Assembly: GCA_020002185.1 (NCBI GenBank)
Contig: CM034543.1
Location: 55,039,535-55,103,534 of the forward strand
DNA from: Paraescarpia echinospica
Taxonomy: Eukaryota; Annelida; Polychaeta; Sabellida; Siboglinidae
Direction of reading: 5' to 3'
Length of the DNA stretch: 64,000 bases
The notes beneath the pieces were generated by a model. That model worked only from the letters and a program-made list of their open reading frames with translations, did no database searches and was not told the DNA's origin. The position numbers and the translations under genes are program-made. Positions 27,301 through 36,224 of the stretch are shown in pieces; within the stretch, counting starts at the first letter, position 1, and each line of letters begins with the position of its first letter.

Positions 27301-29145
27301 ACAACAACTATTTCACGTTTCACTACGTCTACTAATACATTTATGAAAACAACAACTGCTACAACATATGCTACTGCTACTGTTGTTGCGGCTGCTACTG
27401 TTGCAGTTGCTGCAGCTGCCACTGGTTCTGGCACTTATACCACCAGTACGACTACCTGCACCACTGCTACTACTATAACCATTACCTTTACCACCAGTAC
27501 GACTACATGCACCACTGCTATTACTATCACCGTTACCTTTACTACCAGTACGACTACCTGCACCACTGCTATTACTATAACCATTACCTTTACCACCAGT
27601 ACGACTACCTGCATCAATGCTATTACTATAACCATTACCTTTACTACCAGTACGACTACCTGCACCACTGCTATTAATATAACCATTACCTTTACCACCA
27701 GTACGACTACCTGCACCCCTGCCATTACTATAACCATTACCTTTACCACCAGTACGACTACCTGCACCACTGCTATTACTATAACCATTACCTTTACTAC
27801 CAGTACGACTACCTGCACCACTGCTATTAATATAACCATTATCTTTACCACCAGTACGACTACCTGCACCACTGATACTACTATAACCATTACCTTTATC
27901 ACCAGTACGACTACCTGCACCACTGTTATTACTATAACCATTACCTTTACTATCAGTACGACTATTGCACCACTGCTATTAATATAACCATTACCTTTAC
28001 CACCAGTACGACTACCTGCACCACTGCTATTACTATAACCATTACCTTTACCACCAGTACGACGACCTGCACCACTATTATTACTATAACCATTACTTTC
28101 ATGCCTTTTAGAAATCGGAGATCCCCGTCTACCAGAGGATGTGGGCCTTCATGCAATCCACCCAGCCGACCGTGTTCGTCCATAAGACCAATACAGGCGT
28201 CCAGAGGGTGCGAGACTCGAAAGGCAAGTACGCCTTCCTGCTCGAGTCTACCATGAACGACTACCACAACCAGTTGAAGCCGTGCAACACGATGAAGGTG
28301 GGAGGGAACCTCGACTCGAAGGGCTACGGCATCGCGACGCCGATCGGCTCTAATCTCAGGTGGGTCGTCTCGAGAAGAATGGTTGGTGGTCATCTTGAAA
28401 ATAGCGGCCATCTTGGATTTCCAGTCGTCCAAATCATCTGAAGTAACGTTTACACGAAGAATCATCTATGATATGATATTCATGTATCGGATCATTTACT
28501 TAATTTGAGTAAGCAATTTTGTATTTATGCAAATGTAATACAAGATAACCTTTCACGTGTTGTTCGGTCAAGAGTTCAAGTTGTTTACAGCAAACGTTGT
28601 TTCTGTTGCTACTTTGCATAGGTTGGGCGATTTTTAGCTGAGATTAACTGGACTATATAGTTTCTGTCGTGTAGAACTGAACAATGTTAGTTATAAAAAT
28701 GTATTTATTTTGTTTTATTACGTTATTATCTATTACGTTTTAATTACATTACTACATCACATGAACATGGATATAACGATATTAATACAATTTATGAACA
28801 TGCAATAATCACTTCGACATAATCCTAACTAACACAATTATGACTAAGTTTAACGAAAAACAGGTTCGTGAATCATTCATCGCACATATAAACTAACACT
28901 TAGTTGTTATTCAAGTAACACAATTGGTATTATTACCTATAATCAGCTAATAACACATACTGAGGTTACTGGTTTGGCTAGGGAACCAATCAGCGTCGCC
29001 GTGCTTCAACTGAGGGAATCGGGTTTCCTGCAAAAACTGCACAAGAAATGGTGGTATGACAAGGGGGAGTGCGGCGGGGAGAATGACGGGAAGGTAAGTG
29101 AATCCTCACGAGTTACATAGGTGGCAACATACTGTTAGTCCGGCA

Positions 29146-29212
<67 letters not shown>

Positions 29213-31656
29213 CGAGAGAAGATGTTTTCAGCATCGCCGTAACCAAATTGGTCGCCATATTGTTTTCGTTACAAATGATAAAGTAGCTACAGATGGTCTG
29301 TCTGGGATAATATAACGGCATTTGAATATCATAATAAATTCATTTTGGCGTTCATTTTTGTAATTCCCAATTTGTTTTATTTCCCACAGGGTGAAAACTC
29401 CACACCCACCAGCTAGCATTACATATACACTGGAAATAACTACTTAACATTTAGAAAAACTATATATAATACAAAGTTGTTACCCTCTTCGGTCTAGGAC
29501 TATCGTGCAACCACCTGCGATGGTTGGTTCTTAGACTTAAACTCATTAGCTAAACTGACCTCTCGCTGTCTCCGAGTAAGATCCACACCCATATAAATGT
29601 ACACTGTCTCCGTGTTGGATCCTCACCCATATAAAAGCACACTGTCTCCGTGTTGGATCCTCACCCATATAAATGTACACTGTCTCCCTGTTGAATCCTC
29701 ACCCATATAAATGTACATTGTCTCCGTGTTGGATCCTCACCCATGTAAATGTACACTGTCTCCGTGTTGGATCCTCACTCATATCAATGTACACTGTCTC
29801 CGTGTTGGATCCTCACTCATACAAATGTACACTGTTGAAGGGTGTGTGCAAAGTATTGTTTTTGTACACTTGATAAACACAATCGTCATGTTTTCCACCT
29901 GTTGTCCAATTAAATTCCATCCACCCAACTTGCATTATTTATGCAGTCCCTCTAAACTTTGACAACCCTATTATTAGAAAATGTGTTTAATATTACATGT
30001 TAACTCAAAGATGTCAGATATATCTGTGCACTTGAAAAGACGCTTATGAAAACATATAATCGATTCGTTGGGACATGACGTCGTCCGGAATAAGGAAGAG
30101 TTCGTTATATCACGGAAGAAAAAAATCGTGCTACGTTTACTGTTGTTGTTGATTGTTTTGCAGGGGTCAAAACAAAGCGCGCTCACACTAAGCAATGTTG
30201 CGGGCGTCTTCTATATTCTCATCGGCGGACTCGCACTGTCGATGATAACCTCCGTGCTGGAGTTTGTCTACAAATCTAGAGTCGAGACAAAAAGACAGAA
30301 GGTAGGTGACGCCCGTTAAGACATAGCATGTCGCTGACACGGGAACCCCATTTTACTAATAAAAATTCAAATAATAATAATAAATAGTAATAATGATAAA
30401 TATAATTCAATGTTAGTAAATAATTCATAAATACAACTATATTATTAGCTGTTATATATATATATATATATATTATATATTAATATCATATTACATGTAA
30501 CAATTACGGATAACGCAACGACATTTATAATCTATAATTAGGTAGTTTTTAATGTTAATTGTGAAACCGTGTAGATTACATGAATAAGTTTCTATTAACG
30601 ATAATGATTGGAGTGAATGGAGATTATACAGTTGCATGCTAGTCTACAAATGATAATGATTGGAGTGAATGGAGATTATACAGTTGCATGCTAGTCTACA
30701 AATGATAATGATTGGAGTGAATGGAGATTATACAGTTGCATGCTAGTCTACAAATGATAATGATTGGAGTGAATGGAGATTATACAGTTGCATGCTAGTC
30801 TACAAATGATAATGATTGGAGTGAATGGAGATTATACAGTTGCATGCTAGTCTACAAATGATAATGATTGGAGTGAATGGAGATTATACAGTTGCATGCT
30901 AGTCTACAAATGATAATGATTGGAGTGAATGGAGATTATACAGTTGCATGCTAGTCTACAAATGATAATGATTGGAGTGAATGGAGATTATACAGTTGCA
31001 TGCTAGTCTACAAATGATAATGATTGGAGTGAGTGGAGATTATACAGTTGCATGCTAGTCTACAAATGTGTCATGCCTTGTCAATTAGTCATTTTTATCT
31101 TACGTGGATTCCAGCTATTAACGTGGTATATCTAAATGAAAATTACGACATTACCGTGATGTATTAAATCATGTTAATTCGCATGGTAGATAATTTTAAA
31201 TCGTGTTAAATCCAATTTAATACGAAGACTCGACAATATTATATCGTGATACACGTTGTTGAATCTTGTCAAATAGGAGTTAACACGATTTTAAATGATG
31301 TACCATGCATTCTAACATGCTTTAATATTGTCAAAATCTTGTTAAATTTGGTTAAATCGTGAACTCGTGTGCAATCTTGTCCAGTCTTTAAAATCGTGTT
31401 ACATCTACGTGACCTCATTGTTTGTGAAACCGTGTTAAGTCTCAACAATCGTGTTAAATGGGCTTAAGTCTAGGTGACCTCATTGTGTGTGTCTGTCTTG
31501 CAGAAGACGTTCTCTACGACGCCCGTACGCACGAAGGCTCACATGGCTAACCGTAAGGACGGAGAAAACGGCGGAGTCGCCTCGCAGAGCATGCCCGTGC
31601 ATGTGTCTACGTCGACCGTGCCCATAGCTCGCTCTAGCGCCGTCAGTCTCGTCTGA
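489..31656 (+). CDS. GRIA-like: AMPA-type ionotropic glutamate receptor subunit (gene 1, 14 exons, 5' end off window)
   Basis: Encodes a ligand-gated cation channel subunit of the synaptic plasma membrane. Exons: 489-737, 5847-6043, 8209-8262, 8726-8890, 19644-19856, 21491-21598, 22045-22155, 22662-22874, 23977-24332, 26858-27056, 28112-28359, 28982-29093, 30164-30301, 31504-31656. All junctions are GT..AG and the phases join into 837 codons plus TGA. Domain order: amino-terminal domain (residues 1 to about 350), S1 (about 355-485), M1 and pore loop (about 488-550), M3 (about 565-600), S2 (about 605-745), M4 (about 755-780), cytoplasmic tail. AMPA-type hallmarks are [35 protein letters not shown] and [10 protein letters not shown]. 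The glutamate-contact Arg (STRER), Ser-Thr (SGST) and Glu (LLEST) are present. The signal peptide and first exons must lie upstream; about 80 residues are missing by comparison with gene 2. Family assignment is secure; the orthologue group is not. Confidence 0.95.
885..950 (+). mobile_element. SINE body fragment (no tRNA head)
   Basis: The stretch ttgggcaagttcgttta and the following tgct...agttcactca match the region just downstream of the tRNA-like head in the three full SINE copies (for example 36310-36355). The head with A and B boxes is absent, so this is a truncated or decayed copy inside the exon A/B intron. Confidence 0.6.
2299..2587. repeat. 57-bp minisatellite, about 5 copies
   Basis: The unit contains attagcgctgg, gaaatggaatgtatgcctgt and tagttttagcgca. 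Starts at 2357, 2414, 2471 and 2528 give an exact 57-bp period; a shorter first copy begins near 2304. Because 57 is a multiple of three, the minus strand reads as an open frame of repeated [13 protein letters not shown], an artefact of the repeat. It lies in the intron between exons A and B. Confidence 0.9.
2640..3130. other. Intronic stretch with raised CpG content, no gene seen
   Basis: This part of the exon A/B intron is richer in G+C and CpG than its surroundings. Frames on both strands are short and not recognisable. It could be a decayed repeat or a regulatory segment; I cannot tell which. Confidence 0.3.
4020..4495 (-). mobile_element. 5'-truncated L2/CR1-group LINE fragment
   Basis: On the minus strand the frame ending near 4259 has [18 protein letters not shown], like the carboxy-terminal FKSNLKTYLF segment of the LINE at 39028-41488. 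Downstream on that strand come an agcgc-containing 3' end and an ATT-type tail at about 4020-4045. Only the last part of the reverse transcriptase ORF is left. It sits in the intron between exons A and B. Confidence 0.6.
4713..4870. repeat. (GA)n then (GGGA)n microsatellite
   Basis: About 95 bp of almost pure GA dinucleotides pass into GGGA/GGGAGG repeats on the + strand. Long Ser-Leu or Arg-Glu frames across it are compositional artefacts. Confidence 0.95.
5617..5775. repeat. (CA)n/(CG)n mixed microsatellite
   Basis: Alternating purine-pyrimidine tract of cacgcacacgcgc type, about 70 bp before the acceptor of exon B. Such tracts can adopt Z-DNA; here this is only a compositional observation. 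Confidence 0.9.
5847..6043 (+). CDS. GRIA-like: Gene 1 exon B: amino-terminal domain
   Basis: The acceptor is tttcag and the donor is gtaagt. The first two bases complete the Gly codon left by exon A, giving [14 protein letters not shown]. It ends in phase 0 at ALQAILAQ. The segment [16 protein letters not shown] matches the conserved inter-lobe strand of GluA amino-terminal domains. The counterpart in gene 2 is 61950-62143. Confidence 0.92.
6044..8208. other. Intron B/C, no recognisable feature
   Basis: About 2.2 kb of AT-rich intron. All open frames are short and unlike any family I know, and no clear tandem repeat or transposon end was found. Confidence 0.5.
8209..8262 (+). CDS. GRIA-like: Gene 1 exon C: 54-bp micro-exon
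   Basis: This exon is only 18 codons ([18 protein letters not shown]), flanked by tttttcag and gtaagt, phase 0 on both sides. It fills the gap between exons B and D exactly. Vertebrate GRIA genes also have a 54-bp exon for this YHY(I/L)L segment (recalled family knowledge). Gene 2 has a 48-bp counterpart at 62774-62821. ORF-length filters would miss it. Confidence 0.92.
8726..8890 (+). CDS. GRIA-like: Gene 1 exon D: amino-terminal domain
   Basis: Acceptor tttgcag, donor gtaaga, 55 codons, phase 0 at both ends. It contains the [11 protein letters not shown] signature of iGluR amino-terminal domains (family ANVTGFQLV), with an N-glycosylation sequon NIT. It is separated from exon E by a 10.75-kb intron full of mobile elements. 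Confidence 0.92.
8891..9690. other. Start of the 10.75-kb intron D/E, nothing recognised
   Basis: Non-repetitive AT-rich intron following exon D. No coding or element signature was seen before the tandem repeat at about 9690. Confidence 0.45.
9692..10155. repeat. 32/33-bp minisatellite with 143-bp higher-order period
   Basis: The basic unit is caggcagttctttgaatcag followed by ttgtacttggtt and variants. Every fourth or fifth unit is the variant ttgtccattggttgtaa, and the copies that lead into it start at 9722, 9865 and 10008, giving a 143-bp higher-order repeat. It is intronic, upstream of the MITE. Confidence 0.85.
10321..10514. mobile_element. MITE with pogo/Tc1-like inverted ends
   Basis: The left end cacagtggaacctcgcttta and the reverse complement of the right end, cacagtgaaacctcagtaat, are matching inverted repeats of about 20 bp. 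The interior repeats the cctcg(c/a)taatac motif. CAGTGGAACCTCG-type ends are common in pogo/Tigger-like elements (recalled). A clean TA duplication is not seen: the left flank is TA and the right flank is TC. No transposase is encoded. Confidence 0.65.
11013..11039 (-). other. Perfect inverted repeat in the CR1 3' UTR
   Basis: The arms gccatccaga and tctggatggc are exact complements with a 7-nt loop, 3-12 bp from the tandem tail. A 3' stem-loop is the usual recognition region for LINE reverse transcriptase priming, so a role in template recognition is plausible (inference). Confidence 0.75.
11089..13940 (-). pseudogene. CR1 ORF2 (endonuclease-reverse transcriptase), disrupted
   Basis: The order on the minus strand is an AP-like endonuclease start ([17 protein letters not shown] then IIGITESW, about 13890-13750), the rest of the endonuclease ([10 protein letters not shown] at 13459, [10 protein letters not shown]), and an intact 623-codon reverse transcriptase frame (12960-11089) with YLDFQKAFD (267-275), [10 protein letters not shown] and the FADD active site (355-358). 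Breaks seen: a frame change near 13695, a TGA near 13660, and a frame change in the A-rich run near 13020-13030. So the polymerase part is whole but the ORF as a unit is dead. The single-residue motif choices fit the CR1 clade. Confidence 0.85.
13961..15181 (-). CDS. CR1 ORF1 protein: PHD-like finger plus SGNH/GDSL esterase domain
   Basis: 406 codons, uninterrupted. The N-terminus has paired Cys (C16, C19, C30, C46, C49 with H20), a PHD-like zinc-binding pattern. The middle (about 60-230) is low-complexity, rich in Lys, Glu, Thr and Gly. The C-terminal part is an SGNH hydrolase fold: FMGDS (catalytic Ser block, residues 237-241), VGTNN (288-292) and DGLHLSGKG with D376 and H379. PHD and esterase domains are known in ORF1 of CR1-like LINEs. 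The protein is presumed to act in the retrotransposition particle; its esterase substrate is not established. ATG at 15181 is the only start that includes the finger. Confidence 0.88.
   Translation of the reverse strand: MAPCKRQVKAKRHLVCDDCHSWVDFALSGCTKSWTETKEEGFTFQCVGCWKVKCLEKEVARLVDIVKGMEMRISKETDGMERDDRDKVGNTVKLKEQSSGNKTEERRLRGGKVIGGEESGGSTAGNVTGVKVAGEKVTVEKEVGGKKRRERREGNAMGGKMTGRKEVRVHVTEEKSGGTMTGRKVTRETASGKNGTDEIVTGEQKTGEQDYNQTDANRRKSYTEAVIEGAMRKERVFMGDSIMRKTDKTLSEGEDVVVCLPGARIEHVTERVEKVLGHGKGGSILVHVGTNNAEREGTTGIVQKYRQLVKKLKKTRVEQIILSGILPVMGGRGPTYRNCKRMAINALVEQMCKEEGVGFVDLWGYFVGREDMYMRDGLHLSGKGAAVFSENLLQSVDSGTGCIYLN
15401..19643. other. Remainder of intron D/E, no gene recognised
   Basis: 4.2 kb of AT-rich intron. 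The first few hundred bases may be CR1 5' UTR. A 9-bp inverted repeat tacgaagtt/aacttcgta lies at 18608-18616 and 18644-18652. Short frames show no family resemblance. Confidence 0.4.
19644..19856 (+). CDS. GRIA-like: Gene 1 exon E: amino-terminal domain with Asn/basic-rich insert
   Basis: Acceptor gttcccag, donor gtgagt, 71 codons, phase 0. It starts [17 protein letters not shown], matching the GluA segment ALTYDGVKVMAEAF, and ends DLMKAFRS. The middle carries a run of four Asn and a basic stretch (KNKKERQR). Its reading frame stays open past the donor into an 18-bp intronic repeat, so a gene finder could overextend it. The donor fits consensus and the junction to exon F keeps frame. Confidence 0.9.
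19905..21180. repeat. 18-bp minisatellite (36-bp dimers), about 70 copies
   Basis: The unit is ttcctactcgtgctcctg, with alternation of ctcgtg/ctcatg and cttg/cctg giving 36-bp dimers in the first half. It begins about 50 bp after the donor of exon E and fills most of intron E/F. Both strands read open: LLFLLV repeats on +, [11 protein letters not shown] on -. These are by-products of an 18-bp period free of stops, not a protein gene on present evidence. Confidence 0.93.
21270..21432. repeat. (CTA)n and (CA)n/(CG)n microsatellites
   Basis: A run of about 13 ACT/CTA triplets (21270-21309) is followed after 40 bp by a CA/CG tract to 21432, ending about 58 bp before exon F. Confidence 0.9.
21491..21598 (+). 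CDS. GRIA-like: Gene 1 exon F: end of amino-terminal domain
   Basis: Acceptor attgtag, donor gtgggt, 36 codons, phase 0. It reads [18 protein letters not shown] then [10 protein letters not shown], the counterpart of the GLTGNVQFNEKGRRTNYTL motif of GluA subunits. NYS is a possible glycosylation site. It sits between the 18-bp repeat intron and a short intron. Confidence 0.93.
21828..21898. repeat. (GTGTGC)n tract
   Basis: Short alternating GTGTGC repeat in the intron between exons F and G. Confidence 0.85.
22045..22155 (+). CDS. GRIA-like: Gene 1 exon G: linker into S1
   Basis: Acceptor ttggcgcag, donor gtcagt, 37 codons, phase 0. It begins [10 protein letters not shown], corresponding to the IGYWNE segment of GluA, and ends RTVISIL, the first S1 strand. 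The middle ([13 protein letters not shown]) is a charged linker typical of the junction between amino-terminal and ligand-binding domains. Confidence 0.9.
22662..22874 (+). CDS. GRIA-like: Gene 1 exon H: ligand-binding lobe S1
   Basis: Acceptor gtgtttcag, donor gtaagt, 71 codons, phase 0. It has [17 protein letters not shown], where the Tyr of RYEGYC packs over bound glutamate in GluA2, and [11 protein letters not shown]. It is markedly GC-rich compared with its flanks. Confidence 0.95.
22901..23070. repeat. Imperfect direct duplication, offset 97 bp
   Basis: The segment from gttcaattag to gtggagagcggagttgagg at 22901 recurs from 22998 with small gaps. It lies just after the donor of exon H. 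Confidence 0.7.
23875..23972. repeat. Degenerate TTGACC hexamer tract before exon I
   Basis: Repeats of ttgacc/ttgaca run to the acceptor of exon I. Two copies read TGACCTTGA (23906-23914 and 23948-23956), the complement of TCAAGGTCA, the known monomer site of ERR/SF-1-type nuclear receptors. Whether they are bound is unknown. Confidence 0.65.
23977..24332 (+). CDS. GRIA-like: Gene 1 exon I: end of S1, M1 and pore loop with the Q/R site
   Basis: Acceptor gttgcag; donor gttggt after the first two bases of an Arg codon. It contains [18 protein letters not shown], where the first Arg is the agonist carboxylate contact, then M1 (from [12 protein letters not shown]), RFSPYEW, and the pore loop [14 protein letters not shown]. 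The Q/R-site codon is CAG at 24307-24309, so genomic Gln, as in calcium-permeable AMPA receptors. This is the best-conserved exon of the gene. Confidence 0.97.
24333..25980. other. Intron I/J, first part, no recognisable feature
   Basis: The first 400 bp stays GC-rich after the donor, then the sequence turns AT-rich. The frame of exon I stays open to 24672 past the donor, but the protein there does not resemble the family. Confidence 0.5.
25988..26150. repeat. (CA)n-rich tract
   Basis: cacaca with interspersed cg and cc, followed by about 300 bp of C/T-rich low-complexity sequence up to 26470. Confidence 0.9.
26858..27056 (+). CDS. GRIA-like: Gene 1 exon J: M3 and start of S2
   Basis: Acceptor ggttctag; donor gtacgt. 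The first base completes the Arg codon of exon I ([12 protein letters not shown]). It contains M3 with the gating motif [15 protein letters not shown] and the S2 start [12 protein letters not shown], then [13 protein letters not shown], whose Ser-Thr contacts glutamate. Confidence 0.97.
27175..27300. repeat. Trinucleotide (ACT/ATA)n tracts
   Basis: Imperfect tactac and ataata triplet runs open intron J/K. Confidence 0.8.
27430..28090. repeat. 51-bp minisatellite, about 13 copies
   Basis: The unit includes accagtacgactacctgcac, cactgctattactataacca and ttacctttacc. The 17-codon period (51 bp) keeps frames open on both strands, which explains the Thr-rich + frame and the Val-rich - frame. It ends about 20 bp before exon K, so its last unit lies in the acceptor's pyrimidine region. 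Confidence 0.93.
28112..28359 (+). CDS. GRIA-like: Gene 1 exon K: ligand-binding lobe S2
   Basis: Acceptor gccttttag; donor gtgggt after two bases of an Arg codon. Its 248-bp length equals my recollection of the matching vertebrate GRIA exon. It has [12 protein letters not shown], whose Glu binds the agonist amino group, [20 protein letters not shown] and GSNL. A 51-bp minisatellite runs to within about 20 bp of its acceptor. Confidence 0.96.
28360..28981. other. Intron K/L, no second flip/flop exon found
   Basis: AT-rich and non-repetitive. I searched it by eye on + for a [12 protein letters not shown] exon and found none. Confidence 0.5.
28982..29093 (+). CDS. GRIA-like: Gene 1 exon L: the flip/flop-position exon, single copy
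   Basis: Acceptor ggctag; donor gtaagt. It completes the Arg codon (AG+G), the place of the vertebrate R/G editing site, and reads [14 protein letters not shown] then [11 protein letters not shown]. This is exactly the segment that vertebrate GRIA genes carry as two mutually exclusive exons. I see only one version in the 622-bp upstream and 1070-bp downstream introns. Confidence 0.94.
29144..29222. repeat. (GA)n microsatellite
   Basis: Nearly pure GA, starting about 50 bp after the donor of exon L. Confidence 0.95.
29570..29840. repeat. 38-bp minisatellite, about 7 copies
   Basis: The unit is tcctcacccatataaatgta followed by cactgtctccgtgttgga. It lies in the intron between exons L and M. 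Confidence 0.88.
30164..30301 (+). CDS. GRIA-like: Gene 1 exon M: M4
   Basis: Acceptor ttttgcag; donor gtaggt; 46 codons, phase 0. It encodes [16 protein letters not shown], the fourth membrane segment, and the stop-transfer sequence [11 protein letters not shown], as in AMPA receptor subunits. Confidence 0.96.
30600..31070. repeat. 52-bp minisatellite, 9 nearly identical copies
   Basis: The unit contains gattggagtgaatggagatt, atacagttgcatgctagtct and acaaatgataat. The first eight copies look identical; the last has one a-to-g change (gagtgagtgg). Such uniformity means recent expansion or homogenisation. It is intronic, between exons M and N. Confidence 0.95.
31504..31656 (+). CDS. GRIA-like: Gene 1 exon N: cytoplasmic tail and stop
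   Basis: Acceptor gtcttgcag; 50 codons then TGA at 31654-31656. The tail is short, Ser/Thr-rich and basic ([13 protein letters not shown]) and ends in SLV. That fits a class I PDZ ligand (S/T-x-hydrophobic), which is inference from the motif alone. Confidence 0.9.
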   Translation, partial: KTFSTTPVRTKAHMANRKDGENGGVASQSMPVHVSTSTVPIARSSAVSLV

Positions 31657-33736
<2,080 letters not shown>

Positions 33737-33739
33737 AAC

Positions 33740-34680
33740 CTGAATCCAATCACATATGTGGTAATTCATCGGTATATTCCATATCGACGATGGTTACTAA
33801 ACTGCAATGATACAATCGATTAGATATTGTTTATCATTATTGCATTCGTTTGTAATCAATTACTAGATTGCACGAAACTGCCATGAATGGACAATGTAAA
33901 GCGGCAACTTCAGAACTCCCATTTCGTCAGAGTATAAACATTCTTTTCTATAGGGGATGGGCATATAATAAATTATTTAATTGACAGATAAATGTTATGT
34001 TTTTTAAAAGACAAGGTAGAATGTTGGATGATACACGTCGATGTTATTTAGATTTTTGTAATCAATATTACGTCCGACAGGAGCAAAACATCCTAAGCTG
34101 TTTTCACGTGGTATTCATTGGTAATATTGTGTAGCAAATAATTTTTTTTATATTTGGGATAGTCAACAATTTAATATATTTGGCGTTGAAAGTCATCAGT
34201 TAAGATAATGTGAAAAATTCTTATTCTAAATTCCACAACAAAAACAAAGTGTTGTTACATTTACATAAACTTGTTTTTTTTTGCCGTTTCATAATGATAA
34301 TTATAACGATAATTGAAAGTATTCCTTGTGGTTTTGCAAATTGTAATACATGCATTTAAGAATAATCCAATAATAATTATGTCAAAAATTAACTTATGAT
34401 AGTTCAGACGTTGTGGCAACTTGGCTGCCGGTGTGATTTTAATAAGCCGTTGCATAATTAGTTAACTGTGTGTACACATATGTATCATCGTCAGTTCAGG
34501 TAATAATCAGGTACAACAATTAACGGCATCAGTTTCGTCAATGCTCCGGTCCCTCGTTAGGCCTTCATTGTTTTGCTTTATCGAATGGCAACATTTATGA
34601 GCTACAAACGAAAAGTACGACACCACATTTGTACATATGTTAGAAATAAAATTTGCTCAATTCACTATAAAAATTGCGTT
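33740..34680. other. Intergenic AT-rich sequence, nothing recognised
   Basis: No coding, repeat or element signature seen. Confidence 0.5.
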
Positions 34681-34875
34681 CAGGCTGTCCTTTACTCTGT
34701 GGTGTGTGTGTGCGTGTGTGTGTGTTTGTGAAAATAGGTTAACATATGTTTTGTTTTATTTTATTTCAAAAAAAATATTATGTTAATTACAAATGTATGT
34801 ATGTAGTATAGGCCCAGTATTATATCCATGTGAAAACAAAGCATTTAATTGACTAGAGGAACTAATAGCACACAT

Positions 34876-34914
34876 GTAAACATACACACACGCACACGCG
34901 CACGCACACGCACA

Positions 34915-34962
<48 letters not shown>

Positions 34963-35090
34963 CGCACGCACGCACACACACACACACACATCTATGCATA
35001 CTTACATACATACATACATACATACATGCGTGTACATATGTATGTATGTACATACACACGCACGCACGCAAGCACACGCACACCATCACC
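34876..35090. repeat. (CA)n/(CG)n and (TACA)n microsatellites
   Basis: cacgcacg repeats, then cataca tetramers near 35000-35050. Confidence 0.92.
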
Positions 35091-35406
35091 ACCACGGTCA
35101 ACCGCTACCAATACCATCATCACTACTACCGTTATCTTATAGTTACAATGACACTCTCATGTGCGAATATGTGACTTTTCATTTCCTGCAACACTTGATT
35201 TAATAGTTATGTCAACACTTTATCTATTTGACATTGGTAACTAAACACAATTCTAAGAAACAACAGTCGCTACAGAGTGGCACTATACAACAAGCTAGAG
35301 TTGATATTATAAGAGATACGTTGTCTTATCCAGATCACGATGAGTACATCCTACAACAGTTCTATGACATATTATTCAGTCGTCAACACCTCCACTCCTT
35401 TTGATA

Positions 35407-35408
<2 letters not shown>

Positions 35409-35492
<84 letters not shown>

Positions 35493-35560
35493 GTTCTCTC
35501 ATCTCTCTCTCTCGCTCTCTCTCCTTCTCTCTCTCTCTCGTTTTTTCTCTCTCTCACTCG
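35409..35560. repeat. (CT)n tract, unit 1
   Basis: About 80 bp of pure CT, then imperfect CTCT/CTCG. Confidence 0.95.
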
Positions 35561-36224
35561 TAGATAAGATGTGGTAAAGACTTGTTTTCATCGAAATATT
35601 CCATGTATTTGATGAACCCGATAAATTTGTTTGTATTACTGCGCTGCTTTAACTAATTTTCCAATGATCTCCATCCGCAGGTTTATATAACAAATAAGTC
35701 TTCCTTCCTTAATAATTGACTTAAACGACCTAGTCTGAAAAAGGAACCGCTTGCTGTTTCTTTCGTATCAGGAAAACACGGCTCCGTGGGTCGTTTACCT
35801 CCAATTCAATATTTCTTGTGGTGCTCATAAATCGTCCCAGCGGCGTCTTATCAAAGGACTGCATAAATTATAAATTATCGTCGGATTGGTTCGTTTGATG
35901 TGCCGCTCAATTACACGCCACTAATGTCGCAAAGATTATACAGCACCGATATCGTTATATTCAAACAGGGAATACAAAATAGAATATTGGCTGTAAGAAC
36001 CGATCCTTTTTGTGTGTCACTGCGTACCCATGTGAATGCAATGGCACGACGTCACTTTGGGATTGTATATATTGAATCTATATCCATATTAGAGGCGTAG
36101 GTGCTTTTGAATTTTACCACTTCAATACGTACAATATGCAATATTAAAATACATTAAATATTAATACGTCATACGTACACATATAATGATGATAATAATA
36201 ATAATAAGATAACTTTTATTGCGC

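Noticed and set aside
27343..28465. Thr-rich + frame and Val-rich - frames
   Set aside because: 51-bp repeat artefacts; the minus frame also overlaps the conserved exon K.
30600..31070. Regular array as CRISPR
   Set aside because: Units are directly adjacent without unique spacers, and the context is an intron of an animal gene.
35900..36100. 66-codon frame conserved in three copies as a real small gene
   Set aside because: The copies are near-identical at all bases because of recent duplication, so conservation says nothing about coding; no homology recognised.
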